From the NCBI GenBank assembly GCA_020073385.1, contig JAIQFH010000001.1, forward strand, positions 124,001-188,000: a stretch of 64,000 bases of DNA, in the 5' to 3' direction. The position numbers and the translations under genes were made by a program. This stretch comes from Terriglobia bacterium. Lineage in GTDB: Bacteria > Acidobacteriota > Terriglobia > Terriglobales > Acidobacteriaceae. This document shows positions 53,067 to 62,045 of the stretch, one piece after another (position 1 is the first letter of the stretch; each line of letters starts with the position of its first letter). Under the pieces are notes generated by a model that saw only the letters and a program-made list of their open reading frames with translations, had not been told where the DNA came from and searched no databases.

Positions 53067-55448
53067 CTACTCACCGTAGGGGACCCAGATGTTTTTGACC
53101 TGGGTGGCGTGCGCGAGAAACCAGCGTCCCTCAGCAACCCCCGAATCGAACCAATCGATGGTGCGGCCTTCGTTGGTCCAGACCTGCTTCAAGTTTCCGG
53201 TGGACATCGCCTTAGCGGATGCGACTGTAGCATCGTCGCCGTAACACCAGATGGCGTCGACATCATCATGTTCCGCGAGCGGTTTAAGCAACTGTGAGAC
53301 ATATCCGGTCACAATGTTCACCACGCCTCCGGGCAGATCGCTGGTATCGAAGAGTTGATAGAGATCGGCGGCGATTAGGGGATATTTCTCAGACGGTATA
53401 GCGATCACCGTGTTTCCTACCGCAATCAGCGGCATCACCAGCGAAAGGAATCCTAACAGCGGTGTCTCCGAAGGGCAGATGACGCCTATCGTACCGATGG
53501 GTTCGTTCATCGCGATGGCAATGTTGCGGAACGGCGGGTTGTGAACCGCACCGTCGAACTTATCGGCCCATGCCGCATACGAGAAAATGCGCTCGATTGC
53601 TAATGCGACTTCCCGCTTCGCCTGTTGCTCTCCTACGGCAGCAGCAAGTCGCGACGCAATTTCGTCCCGCCGAACGGCGAGATTCTCCGCGCAGTAATAG
53701 AGGACCTGTGCGCGATTGTGAGCCGTTGCCTTCGTCCAGCTTTCCGCCTTGCGGGCTGCCTCGACGGCATTCCGAATGTCTTTGCGATTTCCTAAAGACG
53801 CCTCGCCCAGCAGTGTTCCATCGGGCGAATGCACTTCCATGCTATAGCCGGAATCGGGTCGCGCCTGCTTGCCGCCAATATAGAGCTTAATGGTTCGGTC
53901 GATCGAGGGAGTGTCAGAGCCCGCAGGATCTTGCGATCGCGGAACTGGTGCGGACGCTGCGGCCAACTTGGGTGCGCGCTTGAACCATGTTGGCTCCATG
54001 TATTCGAGGAGGCCCTCGCGTCCGCCTTCGCGACCGTAGCCGCTTTCGCGATATCCGCCAAAACCACAGGCGGCATCGAACAGGTTCGTGCAGTTCACCC
54101 AGACGACGCCGGCTTTCAATTGTGCCGCGACATGCAGAGCGACATTGATATTTTCGCTCCAGATGCACGAGGCCAGTCCATACACCGTATTGTTCGCCAG
54201 TTCTACAGCCTCTTTCGGCGTGCGGAACGTCATTGCAGCGAGCACCGGGCCGAAAATCTCCTGCTGAGCGACGATCGACGTAGGATGAACATTACTCAAA
54301 ATTGTCGGTGGAAAGTAAAATCCGCGCGAAGGCAGTGTGACTTGCGGCTGCCAACAGGTTGCGCCCTCCGCCACTCCTTGGGCTACCATGCGCTGGATTC
54401 TTTCCAGTTGCACGCGCGCCACGATGGCTCCAATATCAATCGCCTTATCGAGCGGGGGACCGATCCGCAGCGTGTTCATGCGGTCGCGGATTTTTGAGAT
54501 GAGCACTTCCGCGATACTTTCCTGCATCAGCAGGCGAGATCCTGCGCAGCAGACCTGGCCCTGGTTGAACCAGATTCCATCCACCAATCCTTCAACGGCG
54601 CCATCGAGATCGGCATCATCGAAAACGATGAAAGGCGACTTCCCGCCGAGTTCAAGAGAGAGACGCTTATGGCTGGCAGCCGTGGCTCCGCGAATCGCGC
54701 GTCCTACTTCGGTTGAACCGGTAAACGCGATCTTGTCGATCTCCGGATGCTTGACGAGCGATTCTCCCGTTAGTCCATCGCCCGTCACAATGTTGACAAC
54801 CCCTGCGGGAATACCGGCTTCCTGGCAGAGGCCGGCGAATGCGAGAGCCGTAAGAGGCGTGAACTCGGCGGGTTTCAGCACCACGGTATTTCCGGTGGCG
54901 AGCGCAGGCGCAATTTTCCACGCCAACATGAGAAGCGGGAAGTTCCAGGGAATGATCTGACCGACGACTCCGCAGGGTTCGTGATCAGGGAATTCCTGAT
55001 CGAGCAATTGAGCCCAGCCTGCATGATAGTAAAAATGTCGCGCGACCAAAGGGATGTCGATATCGCGGCTCTCGCGAATGGGCTTGCCATTGTCCATGGT
55101 CTCGAGAACGGCAAGAAGCCGCGAATGCTTCTGGACAAGACGCGCGAGATTGTAGAGGTAACGGGAGCGAACGTGGGCCGTGAGCGCACGCCATTTTGGA
55201 AAAGCAGCGCGCCCCGCACGAACGGCGGCATCAATGTCTGCTGCACTGCCTTGCGCGACGGTCGCCAGCTTTTCACCGCTTGATGGATCGAGTGTGTCGA
55301 AATACTCTCCCGCTTCGGGTGCCAGCCATTGCCCATCAATAAAGTGATTGAACTTGCGAGTGTGGCGCTCCAGCCAGGCTTGCGCCTCCTTGGGATCTTC
55401 AGGCGCCGGCCCATACTCCATGCTGACAAACTTTTCTGCAATGCTCAT
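53067..55448 (-). CDS. two-domain aldehyde dehydrogenase, ALDH16 type
   Basis: 793 residues. Domain 1 (about 30-490) is a complete [58 protein letters not shown] with the catalytic Cys, and FGGYRESGYGREGG. Domain 2 (about 515-793) repeats the ALDH cofactor part (LYIGGKQARPDSGYS, IGVICPSETPLLGFLSLVMPLIAVGNTVI, VVNIVTGY) but has no catalytic Cys motif and stops early, so it is a structural pseudo-domain. This is the layout of the ALDH16 family. It is the middle gene of the deoC unit, 38 bp from deoC, so a nucleoside-derived aldehyde is a likely substrate (inference). Confidence 0.92.
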   Translation of the reverse strand: MSIAEKFVSMEYGPAPEDPKEAQAWLERHTRKFNHFIDGQWLAPEAGEYFDTLDPSSGEKLATVAQGSAADIDAAVRAGRAAFPKWRALTAHVRSRYLYNLARLVQKHSRLLAVLETMDNGKPIRESRDIDIPLVARHFYYHAGWAQLLDQEFPDHEPCGVVGQIIPWNFPLLMLAWKIAPALATGNTVVLKPAEFTPLTALAFAGLCQEAGIPAGVVNIVTGDGLTGESLVKHPEIDKIAFTGSTEVGRAIRGATAASHKRLSLELGGKSPFIVFDDADLDGAVEGLVDGIWFNQGQVCCAGSRLLMQESIAEVLISKIRDRMNTLRIGPPLDKAIDIGAIVARVQLERIQRMVAQGVAEGATCWQPQVTLPSRGFYFPPTILSNVHPTSIVAQQEIFGPVLAAMTFRTPKEAVELANNTVYGLASCIWSENINVALHVAAQLKAGVVWVNCTNLFDAACGFGGYRESGYGREGGREGLLEYMEPTWFKRAPKLAAASAPVPRSQDPAGSDTPSIDRTIKLYIGGKQARPDSGYSMEVHSPDGTLLGEASLGNRKDIRNAVEAARKAESWTKATAHNRAQVLYYCAENLAVRRDEIASRLAAAVGEQQAKREVALAIERIFSYAAWADKFDGAVHNPPFRNIAIAMNEPIGTIGVICPSETPLLGFLSLVMPLIAVGNTVIAIPSEKYPLIAADLYQLFDTSDLPGGVVNIVTGYVSQLLKPLAEHDDVDAIWCYGDDATVASAKAMSTGNLKQVWTNEGRTIDWFDSGVAEGRWFLAHATQVKNIWVPYGE

Positions 55449-55486
55449 TGAGTTCGGCTCGATTTCTTGTGTCGATAAGACTTGTA

Positions 55487-56560
55487 CTAAGCGATCGGAT
55501 GGCGATACTCGGCAGAATATCGTCCCGTGGCATGATGCTCCAGTTGCCGCTCGATGTCACCCAACAATCCGCTCACGCCGAAGCGGAACATCTCCGCCCG
55601 AAGCCAGGAGTCACTCAGTTCCTCTTTCATCATTGCCAGCCAGTCGAGGGACTGCTTTGCAGTCCGAATGCCTCCCGCAGGTTTAAATCCGACGGCCATG
55701 CCAGTTTGTTGCGCATACTCACGGATCGCTCGAACCATCACCAGGCTTACCGGGAGCGTGGCATTAGTCGCCTCCTTTCCAGTCGACGTCTTGATGAAAT
55801 CGGCGCCTGCCATCATTGCGACGAAGCTGGCGCGCGCAATGTTGCGGAGGGTCAGAAGATCCCCTGTTCCCAGGATGACTTTCATGTGAGCGCCGCCGCA
55901 CGCCTGCTTGAATGCGGCGACCTCGTCATAAAGTGCTTGCCACTGTCCGCCGAACACGTGTGCGCGCGTGATGACCACATCGATTTCGTGGGCGCCAGCT
56001 TCCGTTGAGCGACGGATTTCAGCTACGCGTTCGGCAAGCGGAGATAAGCCCGCAGGGAATCCGGTAGAGACCGCGGCCACGTGAATGCCGCTGCCCTCGA
56101 GGGCATTGAGGGCGGTCTCCACAAACGTGTGGTATACGCAAACCGCGGCAACCTTGATTCCGAGTTGCTCGATGCCGAGTTTTTCCAATAATTCACGCTG
56201 GACGGGTTGTCGTGCCTTCGCGCATAATCGGCGCACGCGTTCCTCGGTGTCATCCCCAGAAAGCGTGGTTAGATCCATACATGAGATGGCGCGCAGGAGC
56301 CACGCTGCCTGCCACTCTTTCTTGACGGTTCGTCGCGCAACCTGCGATTGCGTCCGCCGTTCGACGGCACTTGTGTTGACGCGAACTTCCCGCACCCAAT
56401 TCAGATCGAGAGGAATGCCGGAGTTCGGGAGAAGAGGCCGTCCCTGAAGCCAGGCGAGTGCTCCTAGTGCGCCATGATGTCGAGTCGCGATTTTCGCGTC
56501 AGGACCTTGCGCGAGTTTTGAGGAATCGTGGTCGCTGAGCATTTCAGAATTGCTTTCCAT
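55487..56560 (-). CDS. deoC: deoxyribose-phosphate aldolase
   Basis: About 357 residues; cleaves 2-deoxyribose-5-phosphate to glyceraldehyde-3-phosphate and acetaldehyde. The Schiff-base Lys is in GADFIKTSTGKE; other motifs are MDLTTLSGDDTEERVRRLCAKA, AVSTGFPAG, EIDVVI and VGFKPAGGIRT. It has an N-terminal extension of about 70 residues compared with short bacterial DeoC, like the longer DERA branch also found in animals. The ATG at 56560 is used; the frame continues to 56665 without family likeness. First gene of its unit, divergent from cdd. Confidence 0.95.
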   Translation of the reverse strand: MESNSEMLSDHDSSKLAQGPDAKIATRHHGALGALAWLQGRPLLPNSGIPLDLNWVREVRVNTSAVERRTQSQVARRTVKKEWQAAWLLRAISCMDLTTLSGDDTEERVRRLCAKARQPVQRELLEKLGIEQLGIKVAAVCVYHTFVETALNALEGSGIHVAAVSTGFPAGLSPLAERVAEIRRSTEAGAHEIDVVITRAHVFGGQWQALYDEVAAFKQACGGAHMKVILGTGDLLTLRNIARASFVAMMAGADFIKTSTGKEATNATLPVSLVMVRAIREYAQQTGMAVGFKPAGGIRTAKQSLDWLAMMKEELSDSWLRAEMFRFGVSGLLGDIERQLEHHATGRYSAEYRHPIA

Positions 56561-56759
56561 TGCGTCTGCCTTAACCCGAAGCGGGCCTAAAGATTGGAGG
56601 CAATTGTACGGCACACGCACTTTGTCGCGCGAGTAACCTCCTCCCGGGGGTTTACCCAAGGCCAAGAAGCGTCTAGAAATCCATGCCAGGGTTTACAATG
56701 GCGCACGATTCACCAGTTGCTGGAAGCCATTTGAGAAGTGTCGAGGGAATTCTCTGGTT

Positions 56760-57170
56760 ATGCGCAAAGCTAGCTCGTGCGCGGTGTTGCGGAAGAAGTT
56801 GGAGAAGGCCGCAATGCGAGTGATGAAGAATGCGCATGCTCCGTATTCCAAATTCCGGGTCGGTGCCGCGATCCTGCTGACGAACGGCAAAGTTTTCTCC
56901 GGCTGCAATGTAGAGAACGCGTCCTACGGCATGACCAATTGTGCGGAGCGCACGGCGATCTTCACTGCCGTAGCTGAACTGGGGCCGAGAATCGAAATCA
57001 AGGCGGTCGCGGTAACGAACGATCATGGAATCGCATGTTCTCCCTGCGGCGCGTGCCGCCAGGTGATTTACGAATTCGGCCCGGACGCAACCGTGTTCTT
57101 CCAGGGCGCAGACGGTCCAAAACAGGCGCACATCAAGGAACTTCTTCCGGAAGGATTCCGGTTCCAGTGA
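56760..57170 (+). CDS. cdd: cytidine deaminase
   Basis: 136 residues, the homotetrameric type. Motifs: HAPYSKFRVGAAIL, NVENASYGMTNCAERTAIFTAV (zinc Cys and catalytic Glu) and SPCGACRQVIYEF (two zinc Cys). It turns cytidine and deoxycytidine into uridine and deoxyuridine for the phosphorylase encoded next. An alternative start at 56814 has a better Shine-Dalgarno but would remove the first helix. First gene of cdd-pdp-nupC. Confidence 0.95.
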   Translation: MRKASSCAVLRKKLEKAAMRVMKNAHAPYSKFRVGAAILLTNGKVFSGCNVENASYGMTNCAERTAIFTAVAELGPRIEIKAVAVTNDHGIACSPCGACRQVIYEFGPDATVFFQGADGPKQAHIKELLPEGFRFQ

Positions 57171-58519
57171 ACGAAACAATATCTGCTTTACCCACCTTTC
57201 GTGCGATCGATGTCATCCGCAAGAAGAGAGATGGCATTGAGTTAACGCGAGAGGAAATTGAAGGCCTGGTGAATGCCTATACGCGGGGAGATGTTCCTGA
57301 CTATCAGGTTTCAGCGTGGCTGATGGCCGTCGTGTTGCGCGGCATGACGCGAGCCGAGACTGCGGCGCTGACGGATTCAATGTTGCGCTCGGGCGAGGTC
57401 CTCGATTTTTCTTCACTGCCGACCCAGAAAGTAGATAAGCATTCGACAGGCGGAGTTGGAGACAAGACTTCGCTGGTGCTCGCTCCGCTGGTGGCTACAG
57501 CAGGCCTTGCTGTGCCGATGATCAGCGGACGAGGTCTCGGCCACACAGGCGGCACCCTCGACAAGCTCGAAGCCATTCCGGGGTTCAACGTGAACCTTCC
57601 GGTGGCTGAATTCCGGCGGGTGCTGGATGTTTGTGGGTGCGCGATGATCGGCCAGACGGCAGAAATCGCTCCCGCCGATCGAAAACTCTACGCGCTGCGG
57701 GACGTCACCGGAACTGTCGAGAGCCCTTATTTGATTTGCGCGTCGATCATGAGCAAGAAGCTCGCGGAGGGTATTGATGCGCTCGTATTGGATGTGAAAA
57801 CCGGGTCCGGTGCTTTCATGAAGAACGAAAAGGACGCGGTCTTCCTTGCTGAACTCATGGTCGAAACGGGCGAGCGCATGGGGAAGAAGGTGGTTGCGCT
57901 GATCACTGATATGGATCAACCGCTCGGCAAGATGATCGGCAACGCTCTGGAGGTGATCGAGGTAGTGGAAGTGCTGCGCGGCGAGGGTCCGGAGGACCTG
58001 CGCGAGCTTTGCCTTCATCTTGCCGGATGGATGCTCCATCTCGGAGGTGTTTCCAAGACTGTCGCGGAAGGGACGCAGCTTAGTTCACAACTGATTTCTT
58101 CTGGCAAGGCGCTGGAGAAGTTTCGGCACATGATCGAACTACAGGGCGGTGACGCGCGAGTCGTTGATGACACGACGCGGCTGCTGCAGGCGCGCCAAAC
58201 ATGCCAGATCGTTAGCCCTAAGTCAGGCGTCATTTCCTCCATGCAGTGTGAACACATCGGTACGGCGTGCGTGATCCTCGGCGGCGGACGTGAGCGTAAG
58301 GAAGATTCCGTCGATCCGGCAGTGGGCATTGTTTTGCACAAGAAAGTTGGAGAACGAGTGGAAGCCCGGGAGCCGCTTGCGACGGTTTACTACAATTCCG
58401 AGGCGCGTGCAGATCGTGCCCGTAGGCTGATTGCCGATAGCATTCAGATCGCGGACGCAGCACCTGTAAAGCGGCCGCTGATCCACCGAGTCATCCAGAG
58501 GTCCGGAGAGAAACGCTGA
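57167..58519 (+). CDS. pdp: pyrimidine-nucleoside/thymidine phosphorylase
   Basis: About 450 residues; splits pyrimidine nucleosides with phosphate to a base and (deoxy)ribose-1-phosphate. Motifs: DVIRKKRDGIELTREEIEGLVNAYTRG, STGGVGDKTSLVLAPLVA (phosphate site), GRGLGHTGGTLDKLEAIPG and KTGSGAFMK. It starts with GTG at 57167, overlapping the cdd stop (GTGA). DeoA and Pdp cannot be separated by eye; the adjacent cdd and absence of a uridine phosphorylase gene favour a broad pyrimidine specificity. Confidence 0.93.
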   Translation: MNETISALPTFRAIDVIRKKRDGIELTREEIEGLVNAYTRGDVPDYQVSAWLMAVVLRGMTRAETAALTDSMLRSGEVLDFSSLPTQKVDKHSTGGVGDKTSLVLAPLVATAGLAVPMISGRGLGHTGGTLDKLEAIPGFNVNLPVAEFRRVLDVCGCAMIGQTAEIAPADRKLYALRDVTGTVESPYLICASIMSKKLAEGIDALVLDVKTGSGAFMKNEKDAVFLAELMVETGERMGKKVVALITDMDQPLGKMIGNALEVIEVVEVLRGEGPEDLRELCLHLAGWMLHLGGVSKTVAEGTQLSSQLISSGKALEKFRHMIELQGGDARVVDDTTRLLQARQTCQIVSPKSGVISSMQCEHIGTACVILGGGRERKEDSVDPAVGIVLHKKVGERVEAREPLATVYYNSEARADRARRLIADSIQIADAAPVKRPLIHRVIQRSGEKR

Positions 58520-59745
58520 TGGGACGATACACCGGGATTCTTGGTCTTCTCACCATGCTCGGCTTGGCGTACGCCTTTTCCACAAATCGCCGTGCGATTC
58601 GCATCAAAACGGTGGCCTGGGGGCTGGGACTGCAGTTCGCTTTTGCAGTTTTTGTCCTCAGATTTCCGCCCGGCCAGAAAGCCTTCCAGGTTGCCAAGGA
58701 GGCAGTGACTCGTTTATTGGGCTACTCCTATGCTGGATCACATTTCGTTTTCGGAGATCTCGCCAACCAAGGATCGCAACTGGGATACTTCGCCTTTGGA
58801 GTCCTGCCTACCGTCATTTTCATCGCCGCTTTCTTTGCCGTGCTCTACCACGTAGGGGTCATGCAGATCATCATTCGGATTTTCGCCTGGGTAATGACTC
58901 GAGTGATGGGTGCCAGCGGCGCAGAGTCTCTCAATGTTGCTGCCAGTATTTTTATGGGCCAGACGGAAGCCCCGTTGACGATCCGTCCATTCCTGCCAGA
59001 TCTCACCCGCTCGGAATTGATGACGGTGATGACCAGCGGCATGGCCCACGTTTCCGGGGGAATCATGGCGGCCTACATCGGCTACGGTATCGACGCCGGA
59101 CACTTGCTCAGCGCTGTCATCATGACGGCTCCCGGAACGCTGGTCATGGCGAAAATGCTTGTACCGGAAACCGAACAAGCGAAGACCGCAGGAAGAGTTG
59201 TAATGAGCGCGGATGAGGAAGAGGCTGAGAAGAAAGAAAACCTCATCGGCGCGATCGCGCGCGGTACTACCGATGGCCTGCACCTCGCGCTAAACATCGC
59301 GGCGATGCTTATCTCGTTCCTCGCGCTAATTGCGCTGATCGACGGCATCTTCGGTGGCATTCATCACTGGATTGGGTGGTTTCCCGAAAGCCTGGAAAGG
59401 GTCCTCGGAGTGATCTTTGCTCCCATCGCATGGCTGATTGGGGTCCCGCGTCAGGACTGCTCCACCATCGGCGCTTTTCTCGGTACACGGATGGTGGCCA
59501 ATGAACTGGTGGCTTACAAGATGCTGGGAGCGGCGCAGAAGGCACTCGATCCGCGCTCGTTTACAATCGCAACCTTCGCGCTGTGCGGGTTCGCTAATCT
59601 TAGTTCGATCGGAATCCAAATCGGTGGCATTGGCGCCCTGGCCCCGAATAAACGTGGTGAACTGGCGAGGCTTGGTTTCCGCGCGATGCTCGCCGGCACG
59701 ATGGCGAATCTGATGTCGGCCTCCATCGCTGGCATGCTGCTGTAG
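58519..59745 (+). CDS. nupC: concentrative nucleoside transporter (CNT/NupC family)
   Basis: 408 residues with about eight to ten membrane segments. CNT motifs: GASGAESLNVAASIFMGQTEAPLTIRPFLPDLTRSELMTVMTSGMAHVSGGIMAAY, and the later GALAPNKRGELARLGFRAMLAGTMANLMSASIAGML. It imports nucleosides with H+ or Na+ across the inner membrane. Its ATG overlaps the phosphorylase stop (TGATG), so uptake and breakdown are co-expressed. Confidence 0.95.
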   Translation: MGRYTGILGLLTMLGLAYAFSTNRRAIRIKTVAWGLGLQFAFAVFVLRFPPGQKAFQVAKEAVTRLLGYSYAGSHFVFGDLANQGSQLGYFAFGVLPTVIFIAAFFAVLYHVGVMQIIIRIFAWVMTRVMGASGAESLNVAASIFMGQTEAPLTIRPFLPDLTRSELMTVMTSGMAHVSGGIMAAYIGYGIDAGHLLSAVIMTAPGTLVMAKMLVPETEQAKTAGRVVMSADEEEAEKKENLIGAIARGTTDGLHLALNIAAMLISFLALIALIDGIFGGIHHWIGWFPESLERVLGVIFAPIAWLIGVPRQDCSTIGAFLGTRMVANELVAYKMLGAAQKALDPRSFTIATFALCGFANLSSIGIQIGGIGALAPNKRGELARLGFRAMLAGTMANLMSASIAGMLL

Positions 59746-59785
59746 AATTCGTTGGCTTCAAATCCAAATCGAGGATCGTTCTTAC

Positions 59786-60829
59786 GTGAAGCGATGCGCT
59801 TCGCTGTCCGCTGTTGTTGTGTTTCTTTGCTCTGTCGTGAATGCCATTGCCCAGTCGCCTCAGCGAGTCATCATCGATACCGACCCGGGCATCGATGATG
59901 CGATGGCGATCCTGCTGGCGCTGAATTCGCCGGAATTGAAGGTCGAAGCACTTACGGTGGTCCCAGGAAATGTGGAGGCGTCGCAGGGACTTGAAAATGC
60001 ATTGAAGTTGGCATCGCTCGCAGGCCGTTGTGATTTACCAGTCGCGGGTGGAGCACAGCACCCGCTGAACCAGAAATTGATCACCGCTCAGTTCTGGCAC
60101 GGCAAGAACGGACTCGCTGGGGTGGAACTTCCTCCATCGAAATGCAAGGCAGATTCGCGCTTCGGGCCTGACCTCATCATCGAGATGGTTCACAAGTATC
60201 CCCACGAGATTACGTTGATTCCTGTGGGACCGCTTACGAATATCGCTCTTGCAGTTTCAAAAGATCCGTCGATTGTCCCGCTTGTGAAAGACGTTGTGAT
60301 AATGGGTGGATCGATCACGGGAGGAAACGTCAACGGGGCGGCGGAAGCTAACATCTACGGCGACCCTGAGGCCGCGTCCATCGTCTTCGCCGCTGGATGG
60401 ACCGTCACCATGATCGGTTCGGATGTCGGCGAGCGAACCCTGATGACCCGCAAGCATCTTTCACAGCTGCAGGCGTTGCATGGGCCCGAGAGCGACTTCA
60501 TCTCCAAGCTTGCCGATTTTTATGTCACGCGCTCGGAAAAGAGCGGATATTCCGGCGCTGCAATGTACGATCCACTAGCTGTCGCCACGGTAGTCGATCC
60601 GACGCTCGTAACGCTCAAGGAGATGCACGTCGATGTGGAGACGAAGGGCGAGTTTACGCGCGGCGAGACGGTCGCTAACCGCATGGGTTCCAACGAAAAT
60701 AACGTGCTGCATGGGGATCACTACGAAATCGAGGGCGTCATTGATCTGAAACCGAATGCAAAGGTGTGCCTCGCATCGGATGCAGGCCGTTTTCTGCAGC
60801 TGTTCATCAGCCGGATCAAAGGGAAGTAG
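59786..60829 (+). CDS. secreted inosine-uridine-type nucleoside hydrolase
   Basis: 347 residues, starting with GTG. A signal peptide (SLSAVVVFLCSVVNAIAQ) shows it acts in the periplasm, which is uncommon for this family. The IUNH core has the calcium motif IIDTDPGIDDAMAILLAL, the IPVGPLTNIALAV and DVVIMGGSITGGN segments and the YDPLAVATVVDP His-to-Asp region. It hydrolyses nucleosides to base and ribose. It follows nupC by 40 bp and would free ribose outside the inner membrane, matching the nearby sugar-type transporter and ribokinase genes. Confidence 0.92.
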   Translation: MKRCASLSAVVVFLCSVVNAIAQSPQRVIIDTDPGIDDAMAILLALNSPELKVEALTVVPGNVEASQGLENALKLASLAGRCDLPVAGGAQHPLNQKLITAQFWHGKNGLAGVELPPSKCKADSRFGPDLIIEMVHKYPHEITLIPVGPLTNIALAVSKDPSIVPLVKDVVIMGGSITGGNVNGAAEANIYGDPEAASIVFAAGWTVTMIGSDVGERTLMTRKHLSQLQALHGPESDFISKLADFYVTRSEKSGYSGAAMYDPLAVATVVDPTLVTLKEMHVDVETKGEFTRGETVANRMGSNENNVLHGDHYEIEGVIDLKPNAKVCLASDAGRFLQLFISRIKGK

Positions 60830-60904
60830 CTGCCGGCATCTTACCCACGACAAGGAATTAGCATCCGAGCCTTGAGTATCGGAAGTTGATGCAGGTGTTT
60901 TCCG

Positions 60905-61882
60905 TCAGCCGTTGGCGCGCGCTACCAGCAGTATCGCGAAGGCGTAAAAGACGAACATCAACGCGAGATAGACTTTTGCGCGTGATCCGGACCCAGCGAA
61001 TTCTTTCCATGCCAGAACTCCCCACAGTGCGGCTACCATCGGCGCAGACTGCCCGATTGCGTAGGAAATCGCGAAGGCCGTTCTCTGCCCGGCGACGAGA
61101 TTGAAAACCGTACCCACACCCCAAATGCACCCTCCCAAAAGTCCGAGGAGATGTCCGGATGGAAGCCCGGTGAAAAACCCACCAAAACTGACGGGCTCTC
61201 CGACGAGTGGCTTCTTCATGAAATAGACATTCCAGATGAAACAGGAGAGGAGCGCGCCCAAGGTCAGAAAAGTTGCAGCGCTGTATGGAGTGAGGGAATG
61301 CCCGCGCGTCATAGCGTAAGTCATGAATGGGCTCCAAAGCCCCATCAGCGTTCCTGAGACCACGCACAGAATAATGCTTTTGCGAGAAGCGCCCCGTCCG
61401 GCGCGCGAGAGGCTTCCGTAAGCCTTGCCGTCAAGGATCACTGCGATCAGTGCGCACGCGACACCCGACATCAGCAACAGCGCGCTGCCTTTGGGTTGCA
61501 GGGCGTAGTTCAGCACCACACCCACCACGAGAGCGATCCCGATGGAGACCGGAAACGCAACGGCAAGGCCAGCCATATCGATGGCAGCCACTAGGAGCAG
61601 ATTAGCCAGATTGAAAATCGCACCGCCGATCAGGGTAGAGGCGATGTTTGAAGGGTCCGCCGCGCGAACATTATTCAGGAAGCTGGAGGAATCGTGTCCG
61701 GTGCTGCCCATGGTTAGCGCGAGCACGAGAGAAATCAGAAAAATTCCGATGGCGTAGTCCCAATAAAAGAGCTCGAAACGGTAGTTCTTGACTCCTTTGT
61801 AGGTATTTGCCCACGAACCCCAACAGATGGCACTGGTAATCATCATCAGCAGCGCGATGGTGAGGCTTTGTGGCGTGAACAT
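60905..61882 (-). CDS. ureide-permease/GRP-like transporter, probable ribose or nucleobase uptake
   Basis: About 325 residues with ten membrane segments. The N-terminal ICWGSWANTYKGVKNYRFELFYWDYAIGIF matches the ureide permease family (PF07168) and its bacterial relatives in the drug/metabolite superfamily. The ATG at 61882 is preceded by GAGGGGGG; the frame extends far upstream antisense to ribokinase without any family likeness. It is divergent from rbsK and next to a periplasmic nucleoside hydrolase, which suggests it imports the released ribose (or the base). The substrate is inferred from context only. Confidence 0.85.
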   Translation of the reverse strand: MFTPQSLTIALLMMITSAICWGSWANTYKGVKNYRFELFYWDYAIGIFLISLVLALTMGSTGHDSSSFLNNVRAADPSNIASTLIGGAIFNLANLLLVAAIDMAGLAVAFPVSIGIALVVGVVLNYALQPKGSALLLMSGVACALIAVILDGKAYGSLSRAGRGASRKSIILCVVSGTLMGLWSPFMTYAMTRGHSLTPYSAATFLTLGALLSCFIWNVYFMKKPLVGEPVSFGGFFTGLPSGHLLGLLGGCIWGVGTVFNLVAGQRTAFAISYAIGQSAPMVAALWGVLAWKEFAGSGSRAKVYLALMFVFYAFAILLVARANG

Positions 61883-62045
61883 GCATTCCCCCCTCGGAAA
61901 ACGAGTAACTGTACTCTTCTTGCGATAGAGCCACAAGTGCGTTTGCCAACCGCTGACGATGTTGAGCCTGCCGGCACGCGTTGACACGTCGACCCGGCGC
62001 TGCATAGACTCGGCCTTCCTCCTGTTCCGGAGAAACGACACGATC

